A DNA stretch of 64,000 nucleotides from Oscillospiraceae bacterium (GTDB lineage Bacteria > Bacillota > Clostridia > Oscillospirales > Oscillospiraceae), in assembly GCA_017448455.1 (NCBI GenBank), contig JAFSLL010000142.1, positions 1 through 64,000 of the forward strand, in the 5' to 3' direction. Shown here one piece after another: positions 53,501 to 61,890 of the stretch (positions within the stretch are counted from its first letter, which is position 1; every line of letters starts with the position of its first letter). Position numbers and translations under genes: made by a program. Below the pieces are notes generated by a model. The model did no database searches and was not told the DNA's origin. It was given only the letters and a program-made list of their open reading frames with translations.

Positions 53501-55711
53501 TATATCGGGGAAGATGCCTTTATTGGCTGCACCAATCTGAAAAGCATCACGATCCCGGATACCGTGACGGGAATTCCCTATGCACCGTTTTATTTTTGTA
53601 AAAACCGTATCAGCGTATTTTACGGAGGGACAGAGGACGAGTGGGAAAACCTCTCCAGCAATGCCGGCTTAGGTGCCATCGATCTGTTTTCTGCGGAAGA
53701 CTATGACGAAGAACTGTATGCAGAAGTTACAATGCAAGAGGTTCCAGGCGGTGTAGTGGTCTCCATGACAAAGACAGGAAACGGAACGATTTACTATACC
53801 CTTGACGGCACCGCGCCCACCGCAGCTTCCAGTTCCTATGCGGGAAGCTTCCTGCTCAGCAAAGCCGGTCAGTACTTTATCAACACCATTGTCATCAACA
53901 AGTCTACCGGATCCTACGGAGATACCTCAACAGAGTATGTTGAGGTGGAACAGTCTGCGGCACCTGAAATCCATGAGGAAAACGGCACAGTTGTCATGAA
54001 CGGTGCAGAGGGATGCATCTATTACAACCTTGACCTGACAACGGAACCATCAACCTCGAGCGCAAAATACACAAGTCCGATTCTTCTGTCGGAGACAAAG
54101 GTGATCCGGGCAAAAGTGATCGAAACAGGAAAAGCACCAAGCGCAATGGCGAGCTACGCCTTCTATGTAACGGCCGGCGGGATCAAGTATCCGGACGACA
54201 GCTACAGCTTTGCCAACACTGCGGAATCCTTCGGCTACAGCAATATATTCCGAATCGGGAAAGAACGGTATGAAGACGTCTTCGGAAGCGCAGCGGGAAC
54301 TTCACTCTATGAAATATACAAGAGCAAATGGGGAGGATCCTGTTTTGGCATGTCCGCGACCTCCCAGATGTTCAGCAATGGTGTGCTGAAGCTCGGTGAT
54401 TACAGCGCAAGTGCGAAGAACGTCAACAATCTTGCAGCACCGAAGTCCAGGAACAGTGAATTAACCAAGCTAATTGAGCGCTACCAGGTGGCGCAATTCC
54501 TGCCGGAGATGGTGAAGGAGCGAAACGACATCAGCAGCGGCGGGAACATGGTAATTACGAACATCAGCCCGGAGGCAGCTGGGGATCGGCTGATCAGCGC
54601 GGTGCAGAAAGCCTGCAGCAATGAAGAGCCGATTATTCTGATTCTCTGGAGGAACGGACTGAACGGCAGCCATGCGGTTATCCCGTATAAACTGCAAAAT
54701 GGCAGGATTTATATTTACGACTGCAACAGGCCAAATGAGGAGAATATTCTTTCCTACAGCAAAAATGAAACCGGCAATTATATGTTCAGCTATGGGGAAT
54801 ACAGTTATGCGGTTTCCTACAACACGCTGAATACCCTGCTCGCAGGGCTGGAAGGCCTTCAGACCGGACAGGTCAGCCTGACAGCGGACGGGAAGGAACA
54901 GATGCTGGTTTCCCTGAACACAGCCAACTTCCGAATTCTGGACGAGGACGGGAATGAGGTAACAGACTACATTCCCATCAGAGCGACGGACGATATGACG
55001 CAGACAATGGATACGGCGCTGTATCTGGACGTCGGGAGTTACTCGATCCTCAATTTGGACAGCACGCTTGAAGACTTTACTGTTTCGGCTGCGACGGGGA
55101 CAGACTACAACACTGTAACGGTCGCCGATCCTTCTGCAGAGATTCAAATCAGCATGGAGAAGAATAGCCTGACTTTATCTGTCAGGAGTGAGGCACAGAC
55201 CGAGATGACCTTCCGGACACTGACGGTCTCCGGAGAAGAAAACATCATTGAAATAACGGCGGATTACGCGAAGGTCTTTGCCAATGCAAACAAGGCTACC
55301 CAGTTGGAGACGACCGCTTCCAGCCTGACCGGTAACGGAGAAGAAATTGAGCTGAAACAGGACGAGCAGAGCAGCAGCCTGTATGTTGGCGCCGTCGGAC
55401 AGGAGACAAAAGCAGCGTCTCAGGAGGCCTATGAGGAAGAAACCGGGATCCGGGTAAGCACGGACATCACGGAGCTGGTGGACGATACCTTCACGCTGAC
55501 GGCAAATGTGACCGGAGCCGGAGAGACTGCCATTGTGTATGCGGCGGGCTATGACGCGGCAGGCAGGATGACCTTCGTCCGGAACCGGGAGACGCAGGCG
55601 GGAAAGACAAAATACCCGTTTACAATAGAAGCGGGCACCGCGGAAGTAAAAATTTATGTGCTGGACAAGAGCACCGATGCACCACTTACTGAAGTGATAA
55701 CCATCCGCTGA
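50567..55711 (+). CDS. Array paralogue 6: secreted BspA-type LRR protein with C39-like peptidase domain
   Basis: A 1714-aa exported protein. AGGAGG 8 nt before the ATG at 50567 decides the start over upstream in-frame codons. The signal peptide is KTLIILLAGLLCLFALSFSASA. Two N-terminal-type modules (start and near residue 414) and about 33 LRRs are present. Three carry the AGPxGSGC variant, two of these about 225 bp apart with nearly the same flanking units, a sign of block duplication. The distal LRRs match those of paralogue 4 (AYAFG, KMTFCWCSGL or SMTFCWCSGL, DAFIGC or DAFMGC). The peptidase-like residues are Cys1259, His1369 and Asp1385. The tail ends KIYVLDKSTDAPLTEVITIR. Confidence 0.85.
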   Translation: MRKHIIKTLIILLAGLLCLFALSFSASAEGTAELMESYSGTCGDNLTWTLDTATGELVISGTGNMTPWMYQSSVPWNDYREQILSVKINPGATDIRESSFSDCSNLRSVIIPESVTSIYDNAFRNCTSLTDITIPNGVTWIRIYAFSNCSGLTSLTIPSSVTNIEEGAFEGCSSLKTITVENGNPSYCSEDDVLFTAGKTELLLFPADKDISVYAIPAGVTSIAMSAFADNSHLTSVTIPDGVTTIGSSAFDGCSELQSVTIPNSVTSIYGCAFRSCFKLADITIPNGITTIGYCAFMGCSSIKSITIPGSVTSIGFSCFYGCGLQSAGPIGSGCDIEYGWETEIPANAFNNSDLTSVTIPGTVTSIGDSAFSYCNLSTVYFRGTPKQWEAITIGSNNDSLLNAAFEYPGIYFGDCGENLTWALNSYTGELFIYGTGSMYFDMSGKYTFSWYEHKDKIKTVIIENGATGIGTNAFLGCSNVTGVSIPESVSSIGDRAFSGCSGLTGLSLPNSLTYIGNYAFRGCSGLTELAIPQSVTSIGEGVFEDCSKLTSMAIPNGVTWILGSTFSGCSSLTSVTIPESVTTIMGYAFRGCSSLTSLTVPETVTAIREYAFSGCTGLTEFTIPESITSIEYGVFYGCSNLRNVTIPETVTSIGSHAFANCTSLADITIHAGIKSIGSYAFWRCTSLTEITIPSGVESIGDGLIAGCTSMQNIVVESGNPVCCVENGVLFNKNKTQLLQYPVGRTDTDYQIPNTVTRVGKYAFYGDKNLTGVTIPSSVTSLDSYAFDGCSSLAGIVIPQSVMSFGSDVFHGCSKLTSAGPYGSGCSIEFGWETEIPASTFCNCSSLTSITIPDTVTNIGGSALYGCKNLTHITIPAGVTTGISLGGCDGLTSAGPYGSGCSIEFGWEEEIPDRAFSGCSSLTSITIPDTVTSIGAYAFGSCSGLKSIEIPDGVTRIEKMTFCWCSGLSDIVIPDGVTYIGEDAFIGCTNLKSITIPDTVTGIPYAPFYFCKNRISVFYGGTEDEWENLSSNAGLGAIDLFSAEDYDEELYAEVTMQEVPGGVVVSMTKTGNGTIYYTLDGTAPTAASSSYAGSFLLSKAGQYFINTIVINKSTGSYGDTSTEYVEVEQSAAPEIHEENGTVVMNGAEGCIYYNLDLTTEPSTSSAKYTSPILLSETKVIRAKVIETGKAPSAMASYAFYVTAGGIKYPDDSYSFANTAESFGYSNIFRIGKERYEDVFGSAAGTSLYEIYKSKWGGSCFGMSATSQMFSNGVLKLGDYSASAKNVNNLAAPKSRNSELTKLIERYQVAQFLPEMVKERNDISSGGNMVITNISPEAAGDRLISAVQKACSNEEPIILILWRNGLNGSHAVIPYKLQNGRIYIYDCNRPNEENILSYSKNETGNYMFSYGEYSYAVSYNTLNTLLAGLEGLQTGQVSLTADGKEQMLVSLNTANFRILDEDGNEVTDYIPIRATDDMTQTMDTALYLDVGSYSILNLDSTLEDFTVSAATGTDYNTVTVADPSAEIQISMEKNSLTLSVRSEAQTEMTFRTLTVSGEENIIEITADYAKVFANANKATQLETTASSLTGNGEEIELKQDEQSSSLYVGAVGQETKAASQEAYEEETGIRVSTDITELVDDTFTLTANVTGAGETAIVYAAGYDAAGRMTFVRNRETQAGKTKYPFTIEAGTAEVKIYVLDKSTDAPLTEVITIR

Positions 55712-55754
55712 TCAATCAGAAATGCAGAAAACGACAAAACTCAGGAGGCAAATA

Positions 55755-58700
55755 ATGAGAAAACAGCTTATTAAAACACTGATCATTCTTCTGACAGGAC
55801 TGATCTGCCTATATGCACTGTCGTTTTCCGCGTCCGCGGAAGGTACCGCGGGACTGATGGAAACCGACTCCGGCAGCTGCGGAGAAAACCTGACCTGGAC
55901 GCTGGACACAGATACCGGCCTGCTGACTATCTCCGGAACAGGAAATATGTATAATTATGGGAGTGGATCAGCACCTTGGTTTCTCTATTTCAATCTTATT
56001 ACGAATGCGTCAATTTCAAACGGGGTTACCAGTATAGGTGACTATGCGTTTTACAGTTGCGGTAGTCTGACAAACGTTTCGATTCCAGACAGTATCACAA
56101 GCATTGGAAGTTACGCATTTGCTCATGCTGAATGTCTTGCAAACGTAACTATTCCGAGTAACGTCACAAGCATTGGCCAGGAAGCTTTCTGGAACTGTAA
56201 AAGCTTGACAGAGATCACAATCCCTGCAGCAACTTCCAGAATTGGAGACGGAGTATTTGATGGCTGTGATTCTCTGCAGACAATAACAGTCGAATCCGGA
56301 AATACTTCATATTGTTCTGAATCGGGAGTATTCTTCAATGCAGACAAAACGAAACTGTTGAAATACCCAGCAAAGAAAACAGCAAGTGAATACCATGTTC
56401 CTGACAGTGTCACAAGTATTGCAGAATATGCTTTCTCTTTTAGTGAGTATCTGACGAAGCTGGTTATTCCGAGCACAGCAACCAATATTGGCATGGCCGC
56501 TTTCTCCTACTGCACTAATTTGACAAGCGCCGGGCCAATTGGAAGCGGTTGCCACATTGAATTCGGATGGACAACAGAAATTCCCAGAAACGCATTCCAT
56601 TATTGCAACAATCTGACCAGTGTTTCGTTCCCCGACAGTGTGACAACAATCGAAAGTTTTGCTTTTGCAGACTGCAGTAGCCTGCCTAGTATAACGCTTC
56701 CAAACGGAGTGACAAGTATCGGTTTTCGTGCATTTGAGTTTTGCAGCAATCTTACCGAAATCACCATGCCAAACAGTTTGACAGAAGTCAGTGATTGCGC
56801 TTTCTGGGGCTGTTCCGCATTGACAAGCGTTATGTTCCCGGAGGGTGTAACGAGCATTGGAGGATCTGCCTTCTCTAACTGTAGCGGATTGACAAGCGTT
56901 GCAATCCCCCAAACGGTAATCTATATCGGTTATGGCGCATTCGAAAGCTGTACTTCTCTTAAGGCGATTACGGTCGAACCTGCGAACACATCTTATTGCT
57001 CAGAGGATGGAATCTTATTTAACTCGGAAAAAACGAAACTGATTCAATACCCGAGCGGCAGAACAGAAACATCGTATGCAATACCCAACACCGTAACAAG
57101 TATGGAAAGATATGCTTTCTCCGGATGCAGCAACCTGTTAAACATAACCATTCCGGAAAACCTGAAAAACTTCAGTTATGGCACTTTCTCCGGCTGCACC
57201 AATTTGACAAGCGCCGGCCCGATCGGGAGCGGCTGCAGCATAGAATATGAGTGGTTTTATTTAATTCCAAGCGAAGCCTTCTCCTCGAGCAATTTAACAA
57301 GTATTATCCTTTCAAGCGATATTCACAGAATCGGAACCAACGCTTTTGAGAACTGTGATAGCCTGACAACGGTGTATTACAGAGGCAATGCCGTTAATCC
57401 CTGGGATGACATATATGTCGAAGATGGAAATGAGGCATTATTACAAGCTGACTATTATTATTTTGGCGTCTGTGGAAACAATCTGATATGGACAATTGAT
57501 CCGAAGTCCGGAGAAATGGTAATCTCCGGGACGGGTGAGATGACTAATTGGCCGATACCGATGTCCGGCAAGTCTTGGGGATATATTTATGCACCGTGGT
57601 ATAAGGAACATAACGATCAGATTACCAGTGTTACCATAAACGATGGCGTAACCAGCATTGGAAATCTCGCTTTTTATGAGTGCAGCAATTTGAAAATCAT
57701 CACGATTCCGGAAAGCGTTACAATTATAGGAAATAGTGCTTTTTACGGCTGCAGCAGCTTGATTGGCATCACACTTCCAAACAGTATAACGGCAATTGCG
57801 GAATCTGCTTTTCGTAACTGCAGCAGCCTCACCGATTTCACAATTCCGGATAGTGTGACGAGCATCGGTACTTCTGCATTTTACGGTTGCAGCAAACTGA
57901 CAGGCGTTTCGATTCCGTTGAGTGTTACAAGTATTGGAAATGGAGCGTTCTATGGTTGCAGCAGTCTAAACAGTATCTCTATCCCAATCAGTGTATCGAG
58001 CATTAGCGAGAATACTTTCTCCGGCTGCAGCAGTTTGACAGGAATTACCATTCCAGACAGCGTGACAAGCATTGGAAGTTCAGCTTTCGCATACTGCAGC
58101 AGTTTGACAGGAATTACCATTCCGAACAGCGTGACAAGCATTGGAAATTCAACTTTCTCCGGCTGCAGCAGCATGACAGAAATCACGATACCGAGCAGCG
58201 TGACCAGTATCGGTACCGGTGTGTTCGGTTACTGTACTTCTCTGTCTGCCATTACGGTGGAATCCGGGAATCCGGCCTACTGTTCAGAGAATGGCGTGTT
58301 GTTTAATATGGAAAAGACGGAGCTGATTCAGTATCCGGCTAAGAAAGCAGATTCATCCTATGTGGTTCCGAATACGGTGACCAGCCTTCCTGACTATGCG
58401 TTTTATGGAAGCAGACTGAGAGATATCACATTATCTTCAGGCTTAACGAAGATCGGTGTTTCCGCCTTTCAGGACTGCGTCGGTCTGACAAGTATTACGA
58501 TCCCTGATCAGGTGACGAGCATCGGATCCTGGGCTTTCTACGGCTGTACCAACCTGACGACAATTATCATTCCGGAAAGCGCGGTCGATATAAGCTGGTT
58601 GGGAGTTTTTTCAAATTCCAGTCTGAAAAGCGCCGGCCCGATCGGGAGCGGATGTAATATTGAGTTCGGCTGGAAGACCGCAATTCCGTCGAACGCGTTT

Positions 58701-61700
58701 ATGGGCTGCAGTGGGCTGACGAGCATCACAATTCCGGATACGGTCACAAACATCGGTGCTTATGCATTCACCGGCTGCAACAACCTGACAGCCATGACAC
58801 TTCCCGTGGGTTTAGCAAGCATCGGGTCGTATGCCTTTCAGGGCTGTGGCAGTCTCACGGAAATCACAATCCCCGCAGGTGTTTCAGTCATCGGAGATTA
58901 TACTTTTGCATACTGCAGAGGTATGACAAGTATTACAATACCCAACGGCGTTACAAGTATTGGCTGCGCAGCTTTCAATAACTGCAATGCGCTGACAAAC
59001 GTTACGATTCCAGCCAGTGTAAGAACCATTGATTCATCTGCGTTTGCCTTTTGCAGCGCGTTGACAGCCGTTACAATCCCCGATGGCGTGACAAATCTGG
59101 GGACATGGATCTTTCATAACTGTGAAAACCTGACAAAAGTGATTCTCCCGGGCACCGTGACCAGCATTTCAGAAGACGGGCTCTTCCTCAACTGCCCCGG
59201 GATTAAAACAGCCGGGCCGATCGGGAGCGGCTGCAATCTGGAGCTTGGCTGGACCACAGATATGCCATTGGCTGCATTGTTCAGTTACTGCAGCATAGAA
59301 AACGTCACGCTCCCGGATGGGATCACAACCATTGGACGCCGCGCCTTCAGCGGCTGCAGCAGCCTGAAAAGCATTGTACTTCCGGACACGGTTGTCAGCA
59401 TAGAGAAAGCGGCTTTTGCCAACTGCAGCAGTTTGAGCGACATCAAACTTCCGGAGAGCCTGGAGAGCATCGGAGAGGCAGCCTTTCTCAGCTGCACCAG
59501 CCTGACGAGTATTACGATCCCCTATAGCGTAACGGATATTGATAGCAGCGCTTTTCGCAACTGCGTTAATCTCAAAAGCATCTTTTACGGTGGAACGGAA
59601 GAAGAGTGGGAGGAGCTGGCACGCTATGCTGATTTGAACAACGTCGATCTGTTTTCTGAGGAAGACTATGACGAGGGACTGTACGTTGACTTCGATACTG
59701 AGGAGGTTTCCGGCGGTGTAAAGGTTAGCATGACACAGTATGGCAGCGGAACCATCTATTATACCCTGAATGGGACAACCCCCAATGCAAACTCTATCCC
59801 CTATACAGGCGCATTTCTGCTGAACGAGGCGGGAAAGATCTTTGTGAATGCGATTGTTATCAACAAGGGGAACGGAACGTACGGAGAGGTCATGTCGGAA
59901 TATGTTGATCTGGAACAGTCCAAAGTCCCCGAGATCAGCGAGCAGGGCGGCGCGATTGTGATGAACGGCACACTGACAAAGCCGGGTGCGATCTACTACA
60001 GCCTCGACCTGACAGCGGAACCGACTTTAGCCAGTGCCATATATGAAAACCCGCTTCTCCTGGAACAGACGACGGTAGTGCGTGCCAAAGTAATTGAGAC
60101 AGGGAAAGCTCCGAGCGCAGTGGCGAGTTACGCCTTTTACATAACAGCCGGTGGAATCAATTATCCCGACGACAGCTACAGCTTCCCCAACACTGCGGAA
60201 TCCTTCGGCTACGGGAAGGTCTACCGCATCAACGAAGAACAGTATAAAAACACGTTCGGCTCTACCTATACGAAGGTGTTTGAGCAGTATTATATGAAGT
60301 GGGGCGGTTCCTGCTTCGGCATGTCGGCCACATCATTGATGTTCAGCAGAGGGATATTGGGCCTGAAGGACTACAGCGACAGCGCGCAGACGGTCAACGC
60401 GCTTACAGCGCCGGGATCAAAAAACAGCGGTCTGACCAAGCTCATCGAGCGCTATCAGATCGCGCAGTTCCTGCCGGATGCGGTAAAAGAAAGGGATGAC
60501 TACACCCGGGGCGGAACGATGGCGCTTTCCGGCTTCGTTGAAGGATGGGAAGGAACCGGCGGGATCCTCGATGCGGTGCAGAAGTCCTGCAGCGGAGGAG
60601 AGCCGATCGTCCTGCTTCTGTTCCGGGCGGAACAGAGCGATATCAAAGGGTATCATGCAGTAGTGCCATACAAGATGGCGGGAGGAAAAATCTATATCTA
60701 CGACTGCAACAACCCGAACGGGGAGAACTATCTCACCTATTCGAAGGATGCAGAAAAAGGGACCTATTCCTTCCAATACTATGATACATACAACAATACA
60801 GCTTATACATACGGAATCGCGTACAACCGGCTGAATCCGATACTGGAGCAGCTGGAGGGACTGGCTACCGGCAGCATCAGTCTGATGGCGAACGGGAAGG
60901 AGCAGATGCTGATATCGTTGAATACAAGAAAGTTCCAAATCCTCGATGCGGAGGGGAATGAAGTGACGAACTATATTCCTATTTACGCATCGGCAGATAT
61001 GGAGCGGACGCGAGATACGATTCTGTATCTGGATAAAGGCAACTACACGATCATCAACAAGGATGACTCCTTGGAAAACCTCATCGTTTCTGCCGCGACC
61101 GCGACGGATTATTACGGTGTTGCGGTTGAGGATGCCTCCGCGGAGATCGAGATCGGCATCGGAAACGGGCGCCTTTACATGACGGTCAGCTGTGAAAACC
61201 CGACGGACATGACGATACAGACAGGGAATGCGTCCGACGGAGAAAATGAAATAAAGGTAACGGCGGATTATGTGAAGATCTACGCTTATTCGGACAGCGC
61301 AACCCAGATTGAAACCACGGCGTCCGGCATCACCGGCAATGGGGAAGAGATCGATCTTTCTGAGACCGGAGAGAGCGGCGGGAAGTATTGCGGCGCGGTC
61401 GGAACACCGATAGAAGAGACCCCCCAGGAGACTTACGAGGAAGAAGCCGGGATCCGGGTGAGCACGGACATTACGGAGCTGGTGGAGAGCACCTTCACGC
61501 TGACAGCCAGTGTGACCGGTGCAGGAGATTCGGCCGTTATCTATGCGGCGGGCTATGACGCAGCAGGCAGGATGATGTTTATCCGCAGCCGGGAGACACA
61601 GGCGGGAAAAACGAAGTACCCGTTTACGATCGAAGCAGGTACCGCGGAAGTGAAGATCTATGTGCTTGACAAGGCAACAAGTGAACCGCTGACGGAGGTG

Positions 61701-61715
61701 ATGAATATCCGTTAG
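55755..61715 (+). CDS. Array paralogue 7: largest copy, 42 LRRs, divergent C39-like peptidase domain
   Basis: A 1986-aa exported protein with AGGAGG 6 nt before the ATG. The signal peptide is KTLIILLTGLICLYALSFSASA. Two N-terminal-type modules (start and near residue 571) head LRR blocks of about 16 and 26 units, with four AGPIGSGC variants, the most in the array. Two adjacent LRRs at 58031-58168 are almost identical in DNA. The peptidase-like domain has Cys1520 (GSCFGMS), His1634 (GYHAVVPY) and Asp1650. It has a 4-residue longer gap between Cys and His than most copies and RGGTMALSG in place of SGGNMVIS. It is the last gene of the array; no strong terminator follows before the subtilase promoter. 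Confidence 0.85.
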   Translation: MRKQLIKTLIILLTGLICLYALSFSASAEGTAGLMETDSGSCGENLTWTLDTDTGLLTISGTGNMYNYGSGSAPWFLYFNLITNASISNGVTSIGDYAFYSCGSLTNVSIPDSITSIGSYAFAHAECLANVTIPSNVTSIGQEAFWNCKSLTEITIPAATSRIGDGVFDGCDSLQTITVESGNTSYCSESGVFFNADKTKLLKYPAKKTASEYHVPDSVTSIAEYAFSFSEYLTKLVIPSTATNIGMAAFSYCTNLTSAGPIGSGCHIEFGWTTEIPRNAFHYCNNLTSVSFPDSVTTIESFAFADCSSLPSITLPNGVTSIGFRAFEFCSNLTEITMPNSLTEVSDCAFWGCSALTSVMFPEGVTSIGGSAFSNCSGLTSVAIPQTVIYIGYGAFESCTSLKAITVEPANTSYCSEDGILFNSEKTKLIQYPSGRTETSYAIPNTVTSMERYAFSGCSNLLNITIPENLKNFSYGTFSGCTNLTSAGPIGSGCSIEYEWFYLIPSEAFSSSNLTSIILSSDIHRIGTNAFENCDSLTTVYYRGNAVNPWDDIYVEDGNEALLQADYYYFGVCGNNLIWTIDPKSGEMVISGTGEMTNWPIPMSGKSWGYIYAPWYKEHNDQITSVTINDGVTSIGNLAFYECSNLKIITIPESVTIIGNSAFYGCSSLIGITLPNSITAIAESAFRNCSSLTDFTIPDSVTSIGTSAFYGCSKLTGVSIPLSVTSIGNGAFYGCSSLNSISIPISVSSISENTFSGCSSLTGITIPDSVTSIGSSAFAYCSSLTGITIPNSVTSIGNSTFSGCSSMTEITIPSSVTSIGTGVFGYCTSLSAITVESGNPAYCSENGVLFNMEKTELIQYPAKKADSSYVVPNTVTSLPDYAFYGSRLRDITLSSGLTKIGVSAFQDCVGLTSITIPDQVTSIGSWAFYGCTNLTTIIIPESAVDISWLGVFSNSSLKSAGPIGSGCNIEFGWKTAIPSNAFMGCSGLTSITIPDTVTNIGAYAFTGCNNLTAMTLPVGLASIGSYAFQGCGSLTEITIPAGVSVIGDYTFAYCRGMTSITIPNGVTSIGCAAFNNCNALTNVTIPASVRTIDSSAFAFCSALTAVTIPDGVTNLGTWIFHNCENLTKVILPGTVTSISEDGLFLNCPGIKTAGPIGSGCNLELGWTTDMPLAALFSYCSIENVTLPDGITTIGRRAFSGCSSLKSIVLPDTVVSIEKAAFANCSSLSDIKLPESLESIGEAAFLSCTSLTSITIPYSVTDIDSSAFRNCVNLKSIFYGGTEEEWEELARYADLNNVDLFSEEDYDEGLYVDFDTEEVSGGVKVSMTQYGSGTIYYTLNGTTPNANSIPYTGAFLLNEAGKIFVNAIVINKGNGTYGEVMSEYVDLEQSKVPEISEQGGAIVMNGTLTKPGAIYYSLDLTAEPTLASAIYENPLLLEQTTVVRAKVIETGKAPSAVASYAFYITAGGINYPDDSYSFPNTAESFGYGKVYRINEEQYKNTFGSTYTKVFEQYYMKWGGSCFGMSATSLMFSRGILGLKDYSDSAQTVNALTAPGSKNSGLTKLIERYQIAQFLPDAVKERDDYTRGGTMALSGFVEGWEGTGGILDAVQKSCSGGEPIVLLLFRAEQSDIKGYHAVVPYKMAGGKIYIYDCNNPNGENYLTYSKDAEKGTYSFQYYDTYNNTAYTYGIAYNRLNPILEQLEGLATGSISLMANGKEQMLISLNTRKFQILDAEGNEVTNYIPIYASADMERTRDTILYLDKGNYTIINKDDSLENLIVSAATATDYYGVAVEDASAEIEIGIGNGRLYMTVSCENPTDMTIQTGNASDGENEIKVTADYVKIYAYSDSATQIETTASGITGNGEEIDLSETGESGGKYCGAVGTPIEETPQETYEEEAGIRVSTDITELVESTFTLTASVTGAGDSAVIYAAGYDAAGRMMFIRSRETQAGKTKYPFTIEAGTAEVKIYVLDKATSEPLTEVMNIR
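58031..58168 (+). repeat. Recently duplicated 69-bp LRR unit in paralogue 7
   Basis: Unit 58031-58099 and unit 58100-58168 begin CAGTTTGACAGGAATTACCA and stay nearly identical through AGCGTGACAAGCATTGGAA, with only a few substitutions in the first 55 bp or so. The 69-bp period equals one 23-residue LRR. Most other units in the array are far more diverged at third positions, so this is a young duplication. Confidence 0.8.
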
Positions 61716-61823
61716 TGGCAGATAGTAATATGCGTCCACCGCAAACACAAGATATAGTGCCTTTTTCAGAGTATCGGATTATAAAACACAGTATTTTGTC
61801 TTATTCTGGAAAAAAGCTTGCAA

Positions 61824-61852
61824 TTGCATACGGCAATGCGGTATATTATAAT
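61824..61852 (+). promoter_or_regulatory. Promoter of the subtilase gene
   Basis: TTGCAT (61824-61829) and a perfect TATAAT (61847-61852) have a 17-nt spacer; a second TATAAT lies at 61857-61862. The region 61716-61823 holds no gene and no convincing terminator, so partial readthrough from the array is possible. Confidence 0.75.
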
Positions 61853-61890
61853 ATGCTATAATATGAATTCACGACGGATGATGGAAGGGT

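Larger units (their letters stand above)
27037..61715 (+). other. Tandem array of seven giant LRR/C39-like peptidase paralogues, probable single operon
   Basis: Seven same-strand genes with intergenic gaps of 29, 39, 52, 47, 47 and 43 bp share one architecture: signal peptide, N-terminal beta module(s) of CGDNLTWTLDTxTGxLxISG type, BspA-type LRRs of 23 residues (69 bp), two chitobiase-C-terminal-like domains, a cysteine peptidase-like domain and a conserved tail ending KIYVLDKxTSxPLTxxLTIR. LRR counts by eye are 34, 29, 12, 39, 20, 33 and 42. No hairpin plus T-run occurs in the gaps, and most genes have their own AGGAGG-like ribosome site. Confidence 0.85.

Noticed and set aside
27300..59600. 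Regular 69-bp repeats as a possible CRISPR array or satellite
   Set aside because: The repeats are in frame, translate to 23-residue LRRs and have no unique spacers.
60417..61748. A 443-codon open frame on the - strand
   Set aside because: Antisense to the end of array paralogue 7; the same type of shadow frame occurs opposite the equivalent region of the other paralogues.
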